Part shown: positions 1-7,709 of the stretch, piece after piece
Layout of the letters: the number at the start of each line of letters is the position of its first letter
How positions within the stretch are numbered: the stretch's first letter is position 1
Origin: Nocardioidaceae bacterium
GTDB lineage: Bacteria; Actinomycetota; Actinomycetes; Propionibacteriales; Nocardioidaceae
Assembly: GCA_025966335.1 (NCBI GenBank)
Contig: JAICRS010000060.1
Location: forward strand, 1-13,326
DNA length: 13,326 nucleotides
Direction of reading: 5' to 3'
Notes under the pieces: generated by a model
Databases searched by the model: none
Told to the model about the DNA's origin: nothing
What the model saw: only the letters and a program-made list of their open reading frames with translations
Program-made: the position numbers and the translations under genes

Positions 1-646
1 GCCACAGATGGTGCCACGGCACGCCGAGCTCGGCGAACATCAGCCGGAGCAACGGCAGGCTGACCCCGACCACGTTGTGCGGGTCGCCCTCGATGCCGGT
101 CACGAAGGCGCCGCCGAGGCCGTCGAGCGTGAAGGCGCCGGCCACGTGCAGCGGCTCACCGGTGGCGACGTAGGCGTCGACCTCCTCGTCGGTGAGGTCG
201 GCGAAGTGCACCACCGTGTCCGCGGCCCGGACCAGCCGCCGGTCGGAGGCGAGCTCGCGCAGGCAGTGCCCGGTGTGGAGGACGCCGCTGCGCGACCGCA
301 TCGCGCGCCAGCGTGCGCGTGCGTCAGCGGCGTCGGCAGGCTTGCCGAAGATCTGCCCGTCGAGCTCGAGCACCGAGTCGCAACCGAGCACGAAGGTGTC
401 CGCGGACCCCTCGGCCGCCAGCGTTGCCGCGACGGCGTCGGCCTTGAGCTCCGCCAGGCGCATCGCCAACCGGGCAGGGTCGGCCTCGGTCACCTGCGAC
501 TCGTCCACGCCGGAGACGATCACGCGCGGCTCGACGCCCGCGCTGCGCAGCGTGGCGAGCCGGGCCGGTGACGCGGAAGCCAGGACCAGATCGACGGCGA
601 CCGCGGTAGCGTCGGCGGCACGGGAAGCCGCGTTCTGTTCGGACAC
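1..646 (-). CDS. maf: Maf-family nucleotide pyrophosphatase (3' end cut by window)
   Basis: This is a Maf/YhdE-like pyrophosphatase, a family that hydrolyses non-canonical or modified nucleoside triphosphates in the cytoplasm and has been linked to septum formation. Visible motifs are LASASPARL (residues 22-30, matching the family LASxSPRR loop with the second arginine replaced by alanine), GCDSVLELDGQIFGKP (88-103, with the conserved Asp90), SGVLHTGHCL (120-129), TGEPLHVAGAFTLDG (162-176) and GIEGDPHNVVG (184-194). The 215 codons present nearly fill the usual family length, so only a few C-terminal residues are missing. The GTG at 646 is the only reasonable start: an in-frame TAG lies four codons upstream. 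The gene is divergent from the membrane glycosyltransferase at 678, with 31 bp between them. It has no Shine-Dalgarno sequence but a TAGGGT hexamer six bases upstream, suggesting a leaderless mRNA. Confidence 0.93.
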   Translation of the reverse strand, partial: MSEQNAASRAADATAVAVDLVLASASPARLATLRSAGVEPRVIVSGVDESQVTEADPARLAMRLAELKADAVAATLAAEGSADTFVLGCDSVLELDGQIFGKPADAADARARWRAMRSRSGVLHTGHCLRELASDRRLVRAADTVVHFADLTDEEVDAYVATGEPLHVAGAFTLDGLGGAFVTGIEGDPHNVVGVSLPLLRLMFAELGVPWHHLW

Positions 647-652
647 GTCGAC

Positions 653-658
653 ACCCTA
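653..658 (-). promoter_or_regulatory. Predicted -10 of a leaderless maf promoter (TAGGGT)
   Basis: Read on the minus strand, TAGGGT fits the actinobacterial -10 consensus TANNNT and is followed by exactly six bases (GTCGAC) and then the GTG start of maf. No Shine-Dalgarno sequence could fit. The transcription start would therefore coincide with the start codon. No convincing -35 is visible. Assigned from pattern only. Confidence 0.55.
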
Positions 659-663
659 GTAGC

Positions 664-670
664 GAGGGGA
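664..670 (+). promoter_or_regulatory. Ribosome binding site of the GT87-like gene
   Basis: GAGGGGA lies seven bases before the ATG at 678 and supports that start. It contrasts with the SD-less maf start facing the other way. Confidence 0.6.
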
Positions 671-677
671 CGGGTGG

Positions 678-1955
678 ATGGGCTGGGTCTCCACGGCACT
701 GGTGTGGCTCCTCAGCCGCGGGTTCGTGCTGTGGCTGTTCTTCGGCCCGCACAGCTGGGTCACCGGCGATGTTGCCTACTTTGCCGACAGTCTCACGCGA
801 GTGCCGGAGGAGGGTCTGGCCGGCACACTCGAGGAGTACCCGCTGCCCGGCGTGGGGTTGGTGGCGTTCCCGTGGGTCGTCGCTCGGGCCATCGGCACCG
901 CTGATCTCTACTCCGAGGTGGTGCTGGTGCTCGCGGTGGCGACCGATGCCGCGTTCACCGTGCTCCTGCGGCGGTTCGGCGGCTCGGACCGTGGTTCCGT
1001 GTGGGCCTGGTTGCTGGCGGTGCCGTTGCTCGGAGCCACGACCTACGCCCGCTTCGACCTGGTGCCCGGAGTCCTGGTCGGGACAGCCTTGCTGCTGCTT
1101 CGCCGCTTTCCGAGAACTGCCGCGGTCGCGGCGGCGGTGGCCACCGGACTCAAGCTCTGGCCCGCGCTGCTGCTGCCCGGCCTGGCCGCACGGCGTCGCG
1201 AGCGGCGCCGCGTGGTCGTGGCCGCCTCGGTGGTCGGTGTGGTTCTCGTCGCGGCCAGCGTGGCTCTGGCCGGGTGGGCACGGCTCGTCTCACCCCTGAC
1301 CTGGCAGGCCGACCGGGGACTGCAGATCGAGTCCGTGCTCGCCACGCCGGTGATGCTGGCATGGGGGCTGGGTCTCGGTCCGCATGTCGTGGAGTACTCG
1401 GCGTTCAACGCCTTCGAGATCACCGGCCCCGGCGTGTCGTCACTGATGGTCGCGGCGACGGTGGCGACCGCGGTGATGCTGTGCGGCCTCATCCTCTTGT
1501 GGGTGCGCGCGTGGACGACCGCCACTGTGCTCACCCCCGATGGTGTGGTCTGGGTCTGCCTGGCCGCGGTGACGGCGTTCATGGTGAGCAGCAAGGTGCT
1601 CAGCCCGCAGTACCTGCTGTGGCTGCTGCCCCTGTCAGCGGCGGGCCTGGCGGTCGTTGGCACCACGCGTGGCAGGTTCCGCCTGCGCCGTTGGGTGGTG
1701 GTCCTGCTGGTGACCACGCTGGCCACCCAGCTGGTCTTCCCGGTGTTCTACGCCCATCTGATCACCTTCGGCGACGAGTCGGTGTGGGCGACGTACCTCC
1801 TGGCCTTCCGGAACCTCACGCTGGTCTGGCTGCTCGTCGAAGCCGGCCGCGAGGCCTGGTGGCATCTCCGCCGGCCTGCGCCGGTTCAGCGTGGGAGAGC
1901 GCTCGACCGCCAGCCGCCGGGACCGGACGGGGACCAGGCACGCACCTTGCGGTGA
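678..1955 (+). CDS. Polytopic membrane glycosyltransferase, GT87/DUF2029-like
   Basis: This 425-residue protein is almost entirely hydrophobic helices separated by short basic loops. It looks like a GT-C fold enzyme of the DUF2029/GT87 group, which transfers sugars from polyprenyl-phosphate donors on the outer face of the membrane (mycobacterial PimE is a known member). Supporting signs are an acidic residue in the first long loop (GDVAYFADSL, Asp31), an EYPLPG segment (53-58), a RFDLVPGVLVG helix start, a GLKLWPALLLPG segment, and the family-like SSKVLSPQYLLWLLPL motif in the C-terminal third. The ATG at 678 has an SD seven bases away. The last 70 nt encode a hydrophilic Arg/Pro-rich tail and overlap accE on the other strand. 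Donor and acceptor cannot be told from sequence. It separates maf from accE in an otherwise conserved gene block. Confidence 0.8.
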   Translation: MGWVSTALVWLLSRGFVLWLFFGPHSWVTGDVAYFADSLTRVPEEGLAGTLEEYPLPGVGLVAFPWVVARAIGTADLYSEVVLVLAVATDAAFTVLLRRFGGSDRGSVWAWLLAVPLLGATTYARFDLVPGVLVGTALLLLRRFPRTAAVAAAVATGLKLWPALLLPGLAARRRERRRVVVAASVVGVVLVAASVALAGWARLVSPLTWQADRGLQIESVLATPVMLAWGLGLGPHVVEYSAFNAFEITGPGVSSLMVAATVATAVMLCGLILLWVRAWTTATVLTPDGVVWVCLAAVTAFMVSSKVLSPQYLLWLLPLSAAGLAVVGTTRGRFRLRRWVVVLLVTTLATQLVFPVFYAHLITFGDESVWATYLLAFRNLTLVWLLVEAGREAWWHLRRPAPVQRGRALDRQPPGPDGDQARTLR

Positions 1956-2091
1956 TGCGCGGACCACTCCGACACCGGCTCGCGCTCCGGCTCGGCCTGC
2001 CCCGCGGCGATGCCCTGGAGCACGGCGACCAGGGCGGCGATCTCCTCCTCGGACGCGTCGCCCTCGATCAGGAGCAGGGGTGGGGCGGCGC

Positions 2092-2095
<4 letters not shown>
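1886..2095 (-). CDS. accE: Acyl-CoA carboxylase epsilon subunit
   Basis: This encodes a 69-residue acidic protein following the carboxyltransferase gene. It resembles the actinobacterial AccE/PccE subunits, which bind the beta hexamer and stimulate acetyl-/propionyl-CoA carboxylase. The family signature is a short N-terminal strand and helix (LLLIEGDASEEEIAALVAVL), then a linker and a Trp/Arg-containing C-terminal part (VSEWSAHHRKVRAW). It is shorter than typical ORF-calling cutoffs. The GTG start overlaps the accD stop in a GTGA arrangement, which implies translational coupling and balanced subunit production. The 3' end overlaps the convergent membrane glycosyltransferase gene by 70 nt. Position, size and motif together make the call strong, although the family is poorly conserved in sequence. 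Confidence 0.88.
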
Positions 2096-3699
<1,604 letters not shown>

Positions 3700-3710
3700 C
3701 GAGTGGTTCG

Positions 3711-3716
3711 CCTCCT
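3711..3716 (-). promoter_or_regulatory. Shine-Dalgarno of accD
   Basis: A perfect AGGAGG on the minus strand, 11 bases upstream of the accD ATG. Spacing is slightly long but it is the only purine-rich stretch in this gap and confirms that accD is translated from a leadered mRNA, unlike several neighbours. Confidence 0.7.
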
Positions 3717-3731
3717 AGATGCTCGTTGCGT

Positions 3732-3738
3732 CAATGTA
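3732..3738. promoter_or_regulatory. Overlapping -10 candidates for divergent accD and birA (CAATGTA)
   Basis: On the minus strand 3738-3733 reads TACATT, a TANNNT match that would start accD transcription a few bases upstream of its AGGAGG. On the plus strand 3732-3737 reads CAATGT, an imperfect match exactly seven bases before the GTG of birA. The two hexamers occupy almost the same bases, so polymerase could not open both at once. Neither has a good -35. Assigned by pattern and position only; the birA side is weaker. Confidence 0.4.
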
Positions 3739-3744
3739 GTGCCT

Positions 3745-4575
3745 GTGACCTTCGACGACCTCCGCCGCCCACCACTCGACCGGACGGCCCTGTCCGCGGC
3801 ACTGACCCGGGAGGGTTCGCTGTGGCGTGAGGTCGAGGTGCTCGCGGAGTCACCGTCGACCAACGCCGTGGTGGCCGAGCGGGCGCGGGCCGGCGAGCCG
3901 GGCGGGCTCGTCGTGATCGCCGAGCACCAGACTGCCGGTCGGGGCCGGCTGGACCGGTCCTGGGTGACCCCGGCCGGCGCCGCCCTCACCTGCTCCGTTC
4001 TACTCACCCCTGACCGGGTGCCGGCCGGCCGGTGGCCCTGGTTGCCCCTGCTGACCGGGATCGCGGTCTCGGAGGCGGTACGGCGGGTGGCGGATGTGGA
4101 CTGCGCCGTGAAATGGCCCAACGACGTGCTCGTCGGTGAGAAGAAGCTGGCCGGCATCCTGGTCGAACGGGTCGAGCGAGGGTCCGGAGCCGCGGCGGTC
4201 GTGGGGATCGGGCTCAACGTGTCCGCGTCACGGGAGGAGCTGCCGGTGACCACGGCGACGTCGCTCGCGTTGGAGCACGCGGCGACCCTGGACCGTTCGG
4301 TGATCCTGCGCGAGGTGCTCCGGTCCCTCGAGGCGCTCTACGTCCAGTGGCAGGCAGAGCTCGGCGACCCGGCACGCGGGCTGCTCGACTCCTACGTGCG
4401 GCGCTGCGCAACGCTCGGGCGCCAGGTCCGGGTGGACCTGCCGACCGGCGAGCAGGTCTCCGGCGAGGCCACCGGCATCGACGCGGACGGCCGGCTGCAG
4501 GTGCGCACCCGGTCCGGGCCGCGGGTGCTGGGCGCCGGGGACGTCGTGCACGTGCGGGCCGTCCAGGTGACATGA
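3745..4575 (+). CDS. birA: Biotin--[acetyl-CoA-carboxylase] ligase
   Basis: This enzyme activates biotin with ATP and attaches it to the biotin carrier domain of acyl-CoA carboxylases, the partners of the AccD/AccE encoded next door. Family motifs are SPSTN (36-40), the biotinyl-AMP loop GRGRLDRSW (65-73), KWPNDVLV (123-130) and KKLAGILVE (133-141), followed by a small C-terminal SH3-like domain (about residues 225-275). The 276-residue protein has no N-terminal winged helix, so it should not act as a biotin repressor like the Escherichia coli protein. The start is chosen at GTG 3745 because homology begins just after it; GTG 3739, two codons upstream, is possible. There is no SD. The open frame continues far upstream only as a high-GC artefact antisense to accD. 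It is divergent from accD and seven bases before the next gene. Confidence 0.94.
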   Translation: MTFDDLRRPPLDRTALSAALTREGSLWREVEVLAESPSTNAVVAERARAGEPGGLVVIAEHQTAGRGRLDRSWVTPAGAALTCSVLLTPDRVPAGRWPWLPLLTGIAVSEAVRRVADVDCAVKWPNDVLVGEKKLAGILVERVERGSGAAAVVGIGLNVSASREELPVTTATSLALEHAATLDRSVILREVLRSLEALYVQWQAELGDPARGLLDSYVRRCATLGRQVRVDLPTGEQVSGEATGIDADGRLQVRTRSGPRVLGAGDVVHVRAVQVT

Positions 4576-4576
4576 T
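4571..4576 (+). promoter_or_regulatory. Possible -10 of the PH-domain gene (CATGAT)
   Basis: CATGAT overlaps the birA stop codon and lies exactly six bases before the GTG at 4583. It is an imperfect TANNNT match, but the position equals that of the leaderless starts elsewhere in the window, and no SD precedes the GTG. The gene could equally be read through from birA. Confidence 0.3.
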
Positions 4577-4582
4577 CTGCAC

Positions 4583-5092
4583 GTGGCGATCTCCCGGAAG
4601 CTGCTGAACGACGACGAGGTCGTGGTCCTCTCCACGCGTACCCATGTCAAGGCGTTGCTGGTCCCTGCCCTGGTGCTGATCCTGGTGGCGGCCGTGGCGG
4701 GATACCTGAGCACCCTGCCCAGCGGAGAGGCGCGCGACGTGCTGCAGCTGGTGGTGTGGGCGGTGGCCCTGCTCTTCGTGCTGTGGTTCGTGGTCCGGCC
4801 GTTCCTGAGCTGGCTGACCACGACGTACACGGTGACGAACCGGCGGCTGATCACCCGCAGCGGACTGCTCACCCGTCGTGGCCATGACATCCCGCTGGCG
4901 CGCGTCAGCGACGTCGCCTACGAGCACGGGCTGGTCGACCGGCTGCTGGGTTGCGGCACGCTGGTGATCTCCGACGCCAGCGAGCACGGGCGGGTGGAGC
5001 TGCACGACATCCCGCAGGTCGAGCAGGTGCACCTGCGCATCAGCGACCAGCTGTTCGACCCCGAGGCGCATCGGGTCGATGACGGAACCTGA
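4583..5092 (+). CDS. PH-domain (DUF304/bPH2) membrane protein
   Basis: This 169-residue protein has a short cytoplasmic N-terminus, two transmembrane helices (about 23-45 and 52-78) and then a bacterial PH-like domain beginning at YTVTNRRLITRSGLL (81-95) and running to about residue 150. The TVTNRRL and RVSDVAYEHGLVDRLLGCGTL (107-127 region) segments are typical of the DUF304 family. Function of this family is not established; it may organise membrane or protein contacts on the inner face. I recall a comparable gene next to birA in Mycobacterium tuberculosis (Rv3278c), so the linkage is probably old. The GTG start is seven bases after the birA stop, without an SD. The 3' end overlaps the cyclase gene by 14 nt, which suggests coupled expression with it. 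Confidence 0.85.
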   Translation: MAISRKLLNDDEVVVLSTRTHVKALLVPALVLILVAAVAGYLSTLPSGEARDVLQLVVWAVALLFVLWFVVRPFLSWLTTTYTVTNRRLITRSGLLTRRGHDIPLARVSDVAYEHGLVDRLLGCGTLVISDASEHGRVELHDIPQVEQVHLRISDQLFDPEAHRVDDGT

Positions 5093-6068
5093 GCAGCCGC
5101 GGTACACCCGCGAGGAGCTGGAGAAGGTGATCCTCGGCGAGGTGCCGGGACTGACCAGCGACGAGGTGGCCGCCGCGGCCGGCGTGACCGTCGAGCAGGC
5201 CCGGCGGCTGTGGCGCGCGCTCGGCTTCCCGGACGCCGGTGAGCAGGCCGCCTTCACCGCCGCGGACCTGAACGCCCTGTCCACGCTGGTCGGGGCGGTG
5301 GAGGCCGGAGCCATCGACTTCGACACCGCGGTCCGGCTGACCCGCGCGGTCGGCCAGACAATGGCCCGGCTCGCCGACTGGCAGGTGGCCACCCTCTCCG
5401 CGCGGGTCGAGCACCTTGAGGCGGGGGAGGAGGCGACCGGCAGCCGGATCGGCAGCGCCCTGCGGCTCGCCGACCAGGTGGGGGTGCCGTTCGAGACGCT
5501 GCTGATCTACTCGTGGCGGCGGCACCTGGCCGCGGCGGTCGGCCGGGTGGAGGCGCTCGGGGCCGCCGAGGAGGACCTGCACACGTACGACGTGACCGTC
5601 GGGTTCGCCGACCTGGTCAGCTTCACCGCGCTGTCCAACGAGATGAACGAGGACCGGCTCGCGGACATGGTGGAGATCTTCGAGGCCCGGTGTGCCGACG
5701 TGGTCGCCGGGCGGCGGGGCCGGGTGATCAAGACCCTCGGCGACTCCGTGCTGTTCGTCTCCGAGGACCCGGTGCGCGGGATGGAGATCGCACTGGGAAT
5801 CATCGACGTGATCGGCAACGACGGCAGGCTGCCCGACGTCCGGCTGGGCCTGGCCACCGGCTCGGTGATCATGCGGCTCGGTGACGTGTTCGGCCCGCCG
5901 GTGAACATGGCCGCGCGGTTGACCGCGGTGGCCCGGCGGAACCGGGTGATCACCGACCAGGCCACCGCTGCGCTGCTGCCGCCGGACCGGTTCGACACCC
6001 GGACGCTGCCCGCCCGGCCGGTGCGCGGGTTCGGCATCGTCGAGCCGGTCGCGGTCCGCCTGCACTGA
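5079..6068 (+). CDS. Class III adenylate cyclase with N-terminal regulatory domain
   Basis: This 329-residue soluble enzyme is predicted to make cAMP from ATP. The C-terminal catalytic domain (about 168-329) retains all canonical residues: metal-binding Asp178 (FADLVSFT) and Asp222 (KTLGDSVLF), adenine-selecting Lys218 and Asp269 (GDVFGPPVN), and transition-state Asn276 and Arg280 (NMAAR). One chain supplies a full set, so a homodimer with two active sites is expected. The N-terminal half is helical, beginning with a MerR-like turn (LTSDEVAAAAGVTVEQARRL, 25-44), and resembles the autoinhibitory, pH-responsive domain of mycobacterial Rv1264; that comparison is from memory. No transmembrane segment is present. 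The ATG at 5079 lies inside the PH gene (14-nt overlap), tying it to a membrane partner. The stop is followed by an 89-bp AT-richer gap. Confidence 0.92.
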   Translation: MTEPEQPRYTREELEKVILGEVPGLTSDEVAAAAGVTVEQARRLWRALGFPDAGEQAAFTAADLNALSTLVGAVEAGAIDFDTAVRLTRAVGQTMARLADWQVATLSARVEHLEAGEEATGSRIGSALRLADQVGVPFETLLIYSWRRHLAAAVGRVEALGAAEEDLHTYDVTVGFADLVSFTALSNEMNEDRLADMVEIFEARCADVVAGRRGRVIKTLGDSVLFVSEDPVRGMEIALGIIDVIGNDGRLPDVRLGLATGSVIMRLGDVFGPPVNMAARLTAVARRNRVITDQATAALLPPDRFDTRTLPARPVRGFGIVEPVAVRLH

Positions 6069-6157
6069 CACCCCTGTCTAGACCGGCTGGTAGCCCTAAC
6101 GAGTCATTCTGGGGATTCGGTGAACGATGTCCGTTTTGTCCATTTAACCTTCTATTC
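6069..6157. other. Intergenic region upstream of the winged-helix gene
   Basis: An 89-bp gap, distinctly richer in A and T than the rest of the window, especially 6111-6157. It contains the predicted promoter of the winged-helix gene. No strong terminator hairpin follows the cyclase stop; only a four-base stem (GGCT and AGCC) is visible around 6084-6095. Confidence 0.5.
6145..6150 (+). promoter_or_regulatory. Predicted -10 of a leaderless winged-helix gene promoter (TAACCT)
   Basis: TAACCT matches TANNNT and is followed by seven bases (TCTATTC) and then the ATG at 6158. The pyrimidine-rich spacer rules out an SD, so transcription and translation probably start together. No clear -35. Confidence 0.5.
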
Positions 6158-6490
6158 ATGTTCAGTGTGCAGGGGGTGGACCTGGACGCGGATTCGCGTC
6201 GGGTATGGCGGGACGGGGTGGAGATTCGGCTCTCGAACAAGGAGTTCGAGCTGCTGCAGGCTCTGATCAGTCGTCCGGGGGAGATCGTGACTCGCGAAGA
6301 GCTGATGCGCGATGTGTGGCAGACGACGTTCTGGACGTCTGCCAAGACCATCGACGTGCATCTCGGCTGGGTCAGGAAGAAGCTCGGCGACGACACCCGG
6401 CGACCGTCGCTGATCACCACGATCAGGGGAAGAGGTCTGCGGTTCGAGGTCGAGCCGCCGGCCTACGTGAATGCCGAGTCAACCGGCTGA
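6158..6490 (+). CDS. Single-domain OmpR/PhoB-type winged-helix regulator
   Basis: All 110 residues are one Trans_reg_C DNA-binding domain: an N-terminal four-strand sheet (VQGVDLDADSRRVWRDGVEI), the LSNKEFELLQALISRPGEIV segment (26-45), the recognition helix region KTIDVHLGWVRKKLG (63-77) and the wing TTIRGRGLRFE (87-97). No phosphoacceptor receiver domain is present and none is encoded upstream, so it is not a complete two-component regulator. It may bind DNA constitutively or be controlled by a partner or by abundance. No histidine kinase is nearby. At least 19 codons end in A or T, including AGA, GGA and CGA close together (residues 82-92), more than in the neighbours, which hints at different ancestry. 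It lies between the cyclase and purK; targets are unknown. No SD; leaderless start proposed. Confidence 0.85.
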   Translation: MFSVQGVDLDADSRRVWRDGVEIRLSNKEFELLQALISRPGEIVTREELMRDVWQTTFWTSAKTIDVHLGWVRKKLGDDTRRPSLITTIRGRGLRFEVEPPAYVNAESTG

Positions 6491-6512
6491 GAAGGCGGGA
6501 AACGGGTCTGGT

Positions 6513-6518
6513 TAGGCT
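6513..6518 (+). promoter_or_regulatory. Predicted -10 of a leaderless purK promoter (TAGGCT)
   Basis: TAGGCT fits TANNNT and is followed by exactly six pyrimidine-rich bases (CTTCCC) and the GTG start of purK. No SD is possible. It lies in the 34-bp gap after the winged-helix gene and implies that purK-purE have their own promoter. Confidence 0.6.
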
Positions 6519-6524
6519 CTTCCC

Positions 6525-7709
6525 GTGAATCCGCCTGCCCAGAAGCCTCCGGTCCTCGCCGTCGTCGGCGGCGGCCAGCTCGCCCGGATGATGGCGCAGT
6601 CGGCGGTCGGTCTCGGCCTGCCGTTGCGGCTGCTCGCCGAGGGTCCCGACGTCTCGGCGGCGCAGGTGGTCCCGGACGCCCTGGTCGGTGACTACCGGGA
6701 CCTGGACACGCTGCGCAAGGTCACCGAGGACTGTGCGGTGGTTACTTTCGACCACGAGCACGTGCCCACCGAGCACCTGCACGCGCTCGCCGCGGACGGG
6801 GTGGCCTGCCGGCCCGGGCCCGAGGCGCTGGTGCACGCCCAGGACAAGGCGGTGATGCGCGCGCGGCTGGCCGGGCTCGACGTGCCGTGTCCCCGCAACG
6901 CCGTGGTGTCGGACGCCGATGAGGTCGCCGACTTCGCCGCCTCCGCCGGCGGCTTCCCGGTCGTGCTCAAGACCACCCGCGGCGGCTACGACGGCAAGGG
7001 CGTGTGGGTGGTGGGCTCGCCCCAGGAGTGCGCCGTCCCCTTCGCGACAGCGGCCGCGGCCGGCGTACGCGTGCTGGCCGAGGAGAAGGTCGACTTCCGC
7101 CGCGAGCTGTCCGCGCTGGTGGCACGCTCGCCGTCGGGCCAGGCGGCCGCGTACCCGGTCGTGGAGTCGGTGCAGCGCAACGGCGTCTGCCACGAGGTGA
7201 CGGCCCCTGCGCCGGACCTGGCCGAGGAGCTGGCGGTGGAGGCGCAGCAGATCGCGCTGGAGGTGGCCGGTGCCCTCGACGTGACCGGCATCCTCGCGGT
7301 GGAGCTCTTCGAGACCACCGACGGCCGGGTGCTGGTCAACGAGCTGGCGATGCGACCGCACAACACCGGGCACTGGAGCATGGACGGCGCGGTCACCGGC
7401 CAGTTCGAGAACCACCTGCGTGCGGTGCTGGACCTGCCGCTGGGGTCGCCCGAGGCGCGCCAGCCCTGGACGGTGATGGTGAACATCCTCGGCTCCGACC
7501 AGGCTGACGTGGGGCCGCTGTTCGACGGCTACCCGCACGCGTTCGCCCGCGACCCGCGGCTCAAGGTGCACCTCTACGGCAAGGACGTGCGGCCGGGCCG
7601 CAAGGTCGGGCACGTCACCGCCTACGGTGACGACCTCGACGACGTGCGGGAACGGGCCCGGCACGCGGCAGCCTGGTTCCGCGGGGACCTAGGACAGGAG
7701 AGCGAATGA
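6525..7709 (+). CDS. purK: N5-carboxyaminoimidazole ribonucleotide synthase
   Basis: This ATP-grasp enzyme uses ATP and bicarbonate to convert AIR to N5-CAIR in de novo purine synthesis. The 394-residue protein starts with the nucleotide-binding GGGQLARM (15-22), then VVTFDHEHVP (72-81), the ATP-grasp glycine loop RGGYDGKGVWVV (152-163), metal-binding Glu260 (AVELFE) and Glu273 (VNELAMRP), and the substrate-binding HNTGHWSMDG (279-288). Length is normal. The GTG at 6525 is chosen because the family N-terminus begins about ten residues later and the upstream TAGGCT places a transcription start there. The stop overlaps the purE start by four bases (ATGA), so the two enzymes acting in sequence are co-translated. 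Confidence 0.97.
   Translation: MNPPAQKPPVLAVVGGGQLARMMAQSAVGLGLPLRLLAEGPDVSAAQVVPDALVGDYRDLDTLRKVTEDCAVVTFDHEHVPTEHLHALAADGVACRPGPEALVHAQDKAVMRARLAGLDVPCPRNAVVSDADEVADFAASAGGFPVVLKTTRGGYDGKGVWVVGSPQECAVPFATAAAAGVRVLAEEKVDFRRELSALVARSPSGQAAAYPVVESVQRNGVCHEVTAPAPDLAEELAVEAQQIALEVAGALDVTGILAVELFETTDGRVLVNELAMRPHNTGHWSMDGAVTGQFENHLRAVLDLPLGSPEARQPWTVMVNILGSDQADVGPLFDGYPHAFARDPRLKVHLYGKDVRPGRKVGHVTAYGDDLDDVRERARHAAAWFRGDLGQESE
7696..7702 (+). promoter_or_regulatory. Shine-Dalgarno of purE
   Basis: AGGAGAG within the end of purK; its AGGAG core sits five bases before the purE ATG. It gives purE its own ribosome loading in addition to coupling through the ATGA overlap. Confidence 0.65.

Noticed and set aside
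6069..6100. A terminator hairpin after the adenylate cyclase
   Set aside because: Only a four-base stem (GGCT/AGCC) without a T tract is visible.
6491..6524. A hairpin GGGAA...TTCCC before purK
   Set aside because: The stem is five bases with a loop of about 20, and the right arm is the pyrimidine spacer between the -10 and the GTG start. Chance pairing is more likely.
6423..7664. A 413-codon minus-strand frame opposite purK
   Set aside because: purK is unambiguous on the plus strand; the antisense translation has no recognisable motif and shows the His/Val/Arg bias of a shadow frame.
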